From positions 1 through 23,417 of IMG/VR virus record IMGVR_UViG_3300044951_000251: a stretch of DNA of 23,417 nt, one strand, 5' to 3'. Position 1 is the stretch's first letter; each line of letters begins with the position of its first letter. Below, piece by piece: positions 21,510-23,417 of the stretch. Source of the stretch: a virus. The notes under the pieces were generated by a model that searched no databases, was not told where the DNA came from, and was given only the letters and a program-made list of their open reading frames with translations. The position numbers and the translations under genes are program-made.

Positions 21510-22522
21510 AGTGTCTGATATATTTTTAACAACAGTTTTGGATCATAGAATTCAGATTCAATGTTTGTAAGCTGGTCTGTGACAATTTGATCTACTGATT
21601 CAAACTTGACTTCACCAGGCGCCATGTCTGTGTCAACGCCGGCATTTTTATTTGGGATAAGAGCCATTTCTCTCAGTCCATAGTCTTTAATATAAGTTTC
21701 TTTGATGAAATTGGCTTCTTCGTATGAGATTTCAATGTCTAGTTGTACGCGAACGTGCATGTCTTTGGCTAACAGTGTGGCAGCATTGTCGATAACTGAG
21801 CTCAGTCCCAGCACACGATAGCGTGGCTGTGCAGGCCAAGCGTGATACACAGGTTCCTGTCCCCACTCTAACACTGTCATGCCACGTTCGTCGTCTCCGG
21901 CGTCGGCATAGTTGTGCGGAAAGCAATTGCCAATGTAGGTGATGTTTTTCTTGGTTTGACGTTTGTGGAAGTGTCCGGTAAACACATGTTCAAAGTTGTT
22001 AAAGTCTTCTCTGCGGATCTCACCATGGTCTGGCATCTCTACCATGGCATTCATCAAGTAGCCCGGCAGTTCAAAGTGCCCAAACATGTACTTGCCCTTT
22101 AGTTTGGGTATCCTCTTATGATCGTCGCCACACAGCCAAGGAGCAATGATGACATTGCCATCACTAAACCAATCGTTGCATATTTCAATGTTTGGCAAGT
22201 GTTTGGCCCATTCTACACTTTGTATATCACGCTTATCGCGATAATACAAGTCATGATTACCAGGGATGAAAAGCACACGATCAAAATTGTTGTTCATGTG
22301 CTCCAGAGCTTGTAGACTGTAGTTGAGTGTGACAATGTTCAGGCTGGATCGGTTGTTGTGCCAATCGCCTAGAAACAAACAGGTGTCACATCCTTCTGCT
22401 CGGGCTTTGGCAGTGGCCCACTTGACAAAAGCCAAACAGTCTTCGTTGTGCAACGTGCTGTTTGACTTTAAGCCAAAGTGTATGTCAGTGAATATTGCGG
22501 CTTTTTTAAATAGATTGGACAT
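21506..22522 (-). CDS. 47: Recombination nuclease subunit gp47 (Mre11/SbcD-like)
   Basis: A 338-residue calcineurin-like phosphoesterase, partner of gp46. All metal-binding motifs are present in order: DIHFG (13-17), GDWHN (52-56), GNHD (88-91), FGHFE and GHFHKR. Length matches T4 gp47 (339). I chose the ATG at 22522, giving MSNLFKKAAIFTDIHFG; a TTG 21 nt upstream is in frame but lacks an RBS and lies at the predicted transcript start. It follows gp55 after a 70-bp gap with a sigma70-like promoter, and overlaps the amidinotransferase start by 4 nt. Confidence 0.95.
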   Translation of the reverse strand: MSNLFKKAAIFTDIHFGLKSNSTLHNEDCLAFVKWATAKARAEGCDTCLFLGDWHNNRSSLNIVTLNYSLQALEHMNNNFDRVLFIPGNHDLYYRDKRDIQSVEWAKHLPNIEICNDWFSDGNVIIAPWLCGDDHKRIPKLKGKYMFGHFELPGYLMNAMVEMPDHGEIRREDFNNFEHVFTGHFHKRQTKKNITYIGNCFPHNYADAGDDERGMTVLEWGQEPVYHAWPAQPRYRVLGLSSVIDNAATLLAKDMHVRVQLDIEISYEEANFIKETYIKDYGLREMALIPNKNAGVDTDMAPGEVKFESVDQIVTDQLTNIESEFYDPKLLLKIYQTL

Positions 22523-22548
22523 AGTTATATAAGGTAATACCAAATATT

Positions 22549-22577
22549 ATTGTACTACCTGTGTTGCTGAGAAACAA
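22549..22577 (-). promoter_or_regulatory. Candidate sigma70-type promoter before gp47
   Basis: On the minus strand, TTGTTT (22577-22572) and TACAAT (22554-22549) are separated by exactly 17 nt. The predicted start is near 22542, about 20 nt before the gp47 ATG. The -10 matches 5 of 6 consensus bases, the -35 only 3 of 6. A host-type promoter suits an early/middle recombination operon, in contrast with the TAAATA motifs of the structural genes. Confidence 0.4.
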
Positions 22578-22592
22578 CCGTTATGGCAAGAT

Positions 22593-23417
22593 TCAAACGG
22601 TATTGGCCGGGTCTGATTCAGTTGCTTCCACCGGCTTATCCACAATGTATGTGGTAATGGTAACAGGACCACTCAGTGCGGCCATACTGGGCTTGGAAGC
22701 ATTCTGGCGTGTCCAACTAGGGCTCAAGCCATTGATTTCTAAAATGTCATCACGGATGTTCTGACTTTTCTTTTCTAAATTAAGGATGCGAGTAAAGCTG
22801 TTAGTGATAGCGGCAGTATAATACGCAAAAGGGTTCTGCGATTTTGATTCATCGAACTGTAGTCCAATTTGACTGAGCTGTAGCAAGGCCTGTCCTCGCA
22901 TTTCTTCGTTGTATGTGTATCCACGCCAATTACTCCTGGTAGCATATCTTTCGCACAGTTTCATAAACATGTGTGCCAACTTACGTGTCATGTCGCCGTG
23001 ATCTTTACTGAAATAGCCGGTTTCTAAATCGCCTAGCCAGTGACTACGGCCCACACAGAACCGTTCTTTGTTTTCATCCAGTCGCCAATGTTCAAATGGA
23101 GGAAAGTTCAGTCGCTGACGCACCGGGTTTAACACCACGTCATCCAGCAGTTCGTCCAGGGAATCATCAATGGGTTCGTCTTCAAACTCCAACAGATCCT
23201 CAATTTTTTGTTTTTTCTTTTGTGCAGATTTTGGAATCTTTTTCTCAGCCATTGGGATATGATCCCAGCAACTGATACGGAACACTAGGTCTGTATTGGG
23301 AATCTTAACAGGGTCCATAATGGTGCCTTCACGCTTGAGTCGATCAGCACGATTGCGTCTAGCTTCGGCTATGGTGCGTTGGTTTATTTTGTCCAAACTG
23401 GGCAAAATAATGTCGTA
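22593..23417 (-). CDS. 55: Late-transcription sigma factor gp55, N-terminally extended (5' end outside window)
   Basis: The frame is open to the right edge (at least 274 codons; a TTG at 23405 lacks support as a start), so the gene is probably truncated by the window. The C-terminal half matches T4 gp55: FMKLCERYATRSNWRGYTYN, then MRGQALLQLSQIGLQFDESK and SQNPFAYYTAAITNSFTRIL, equivalent to the T4 region around FSGYT...NFDE...NPHAYITQACFNAF. gp55 replaces sigma70 for transcription from TATAAATA. T4 gp55 is 185 residues; here over 100 extra residues precede the core, including a very acidic hydrophobic stretch (KIEDLLEFEDEPIDDSLDEL) like the C-terminal clamp-binding tail of T4 gp55. The C-terminus here lacks such a tail. 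Confidence 0.88.
   Translation of the reverse strand, partial: YDIILPSLDKINQRTIAEARRNRADRLKREGTIMDPVKIPNTDLVFRISCWDHIPMAEKKIPKSAQKKKQKIEDLLEFEDEPIDDSLDELLDDVVLNPVRQRLNFPPFEHWRLDENKERFCVGRSHWLGDLETGYFSKDHGDMTRKLAHMFMKLCERYATRSNWRGYTYNEEMRGQALLQLSQIGLQFDESKSQNPFAYYTAAITNSFTRILNLEKKSQNIRDDILEINGLSPSWTRQNASKPSMAALSGPVTITTYIVDKPVEATESDPANTV

Noticed and set aside
1-23417. tRNA genes, CRISPR arrays, insertion sequences
   Set aside because: No cloverleaf with a GGTTCRA T-loop, no regularly spaced direct repeats and no transposase found on either strand.

Overview
This window comes from a T4-like myovirus (tailed dsDNA phage). The diagnostic set is gp23 major capsid protein, gp22 scaffold, gp21 prohead protease, gp67/gp68-type core proteins, gp20 portal, a gp26/gp51-type pair, gp46/gp47 recombination nuclease and the gp55 late sigma factor. 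The moderate-to-low G+C content, the compact gp23 and the abundance of radical-SAM, amidinotransferase and glycosyltransferase-type accessory genes suggest an aquatic phage related to cyanophage or other marine T4-likes. The host cannot be named from the sequence.

Layout. (1) 1-1,454: start of a leftward structural-type gene, then a divergent rightward TPR-glycosyltransferase-like gene and a tiny leftward ORF. (2) 1,474-8,209: leftward head module in T4 order (gp20, gp67-like, [HNH nuclease], acidic core protein, gp21, gp22, gp23), closed by a bidirectional terminator. (3) 8,214-10,563: leftward tape-measure protein with an M15-peptidase-like domain. (4) 10,576-12,908: divergent rightward operon with the gp26-like protein, a gp51-like extension apparently reached by a -1 frameshift, and three tightly coupled small genes. 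(5) 12,909-13,330: convergent intergenic region with opposing terminators and a structured-looking stretch. (6) 13,331-23,417: long leftward operon: gp55, gp47, amidinotransferase, unknown, gp46, B12-type radical SAM, unknown, radical SAM-SDR fusion, GIY-YIG nuclease.

Regulation. A TAAATA-core motif, matching the T4 late promoter TATAAATA that gp55 recognises, lies upstream of nearly every structural gene. In five cases it ends only 5-7 nt before the ATG, which predicts nearly leaderless late mRNAs.

The most unusual points are: an HNH homing-type nuclease between gp67-like and the core gene whose last residues repeat, with mostly synonymous recoding, the last residues of the gp67-like protein, as if the element carries a recoded replacement of the 3' end it displaced; a palindrome covering that nuclease's promoter and start; a T TTT TTC slippery site joining gp26-like to gp51-like; a gp55 with a large N-terminal extension holding a clamp-binding-like acidic/hydrophobic segment; and an accessory enzyme set threaded through the gp47-gp46 operon.
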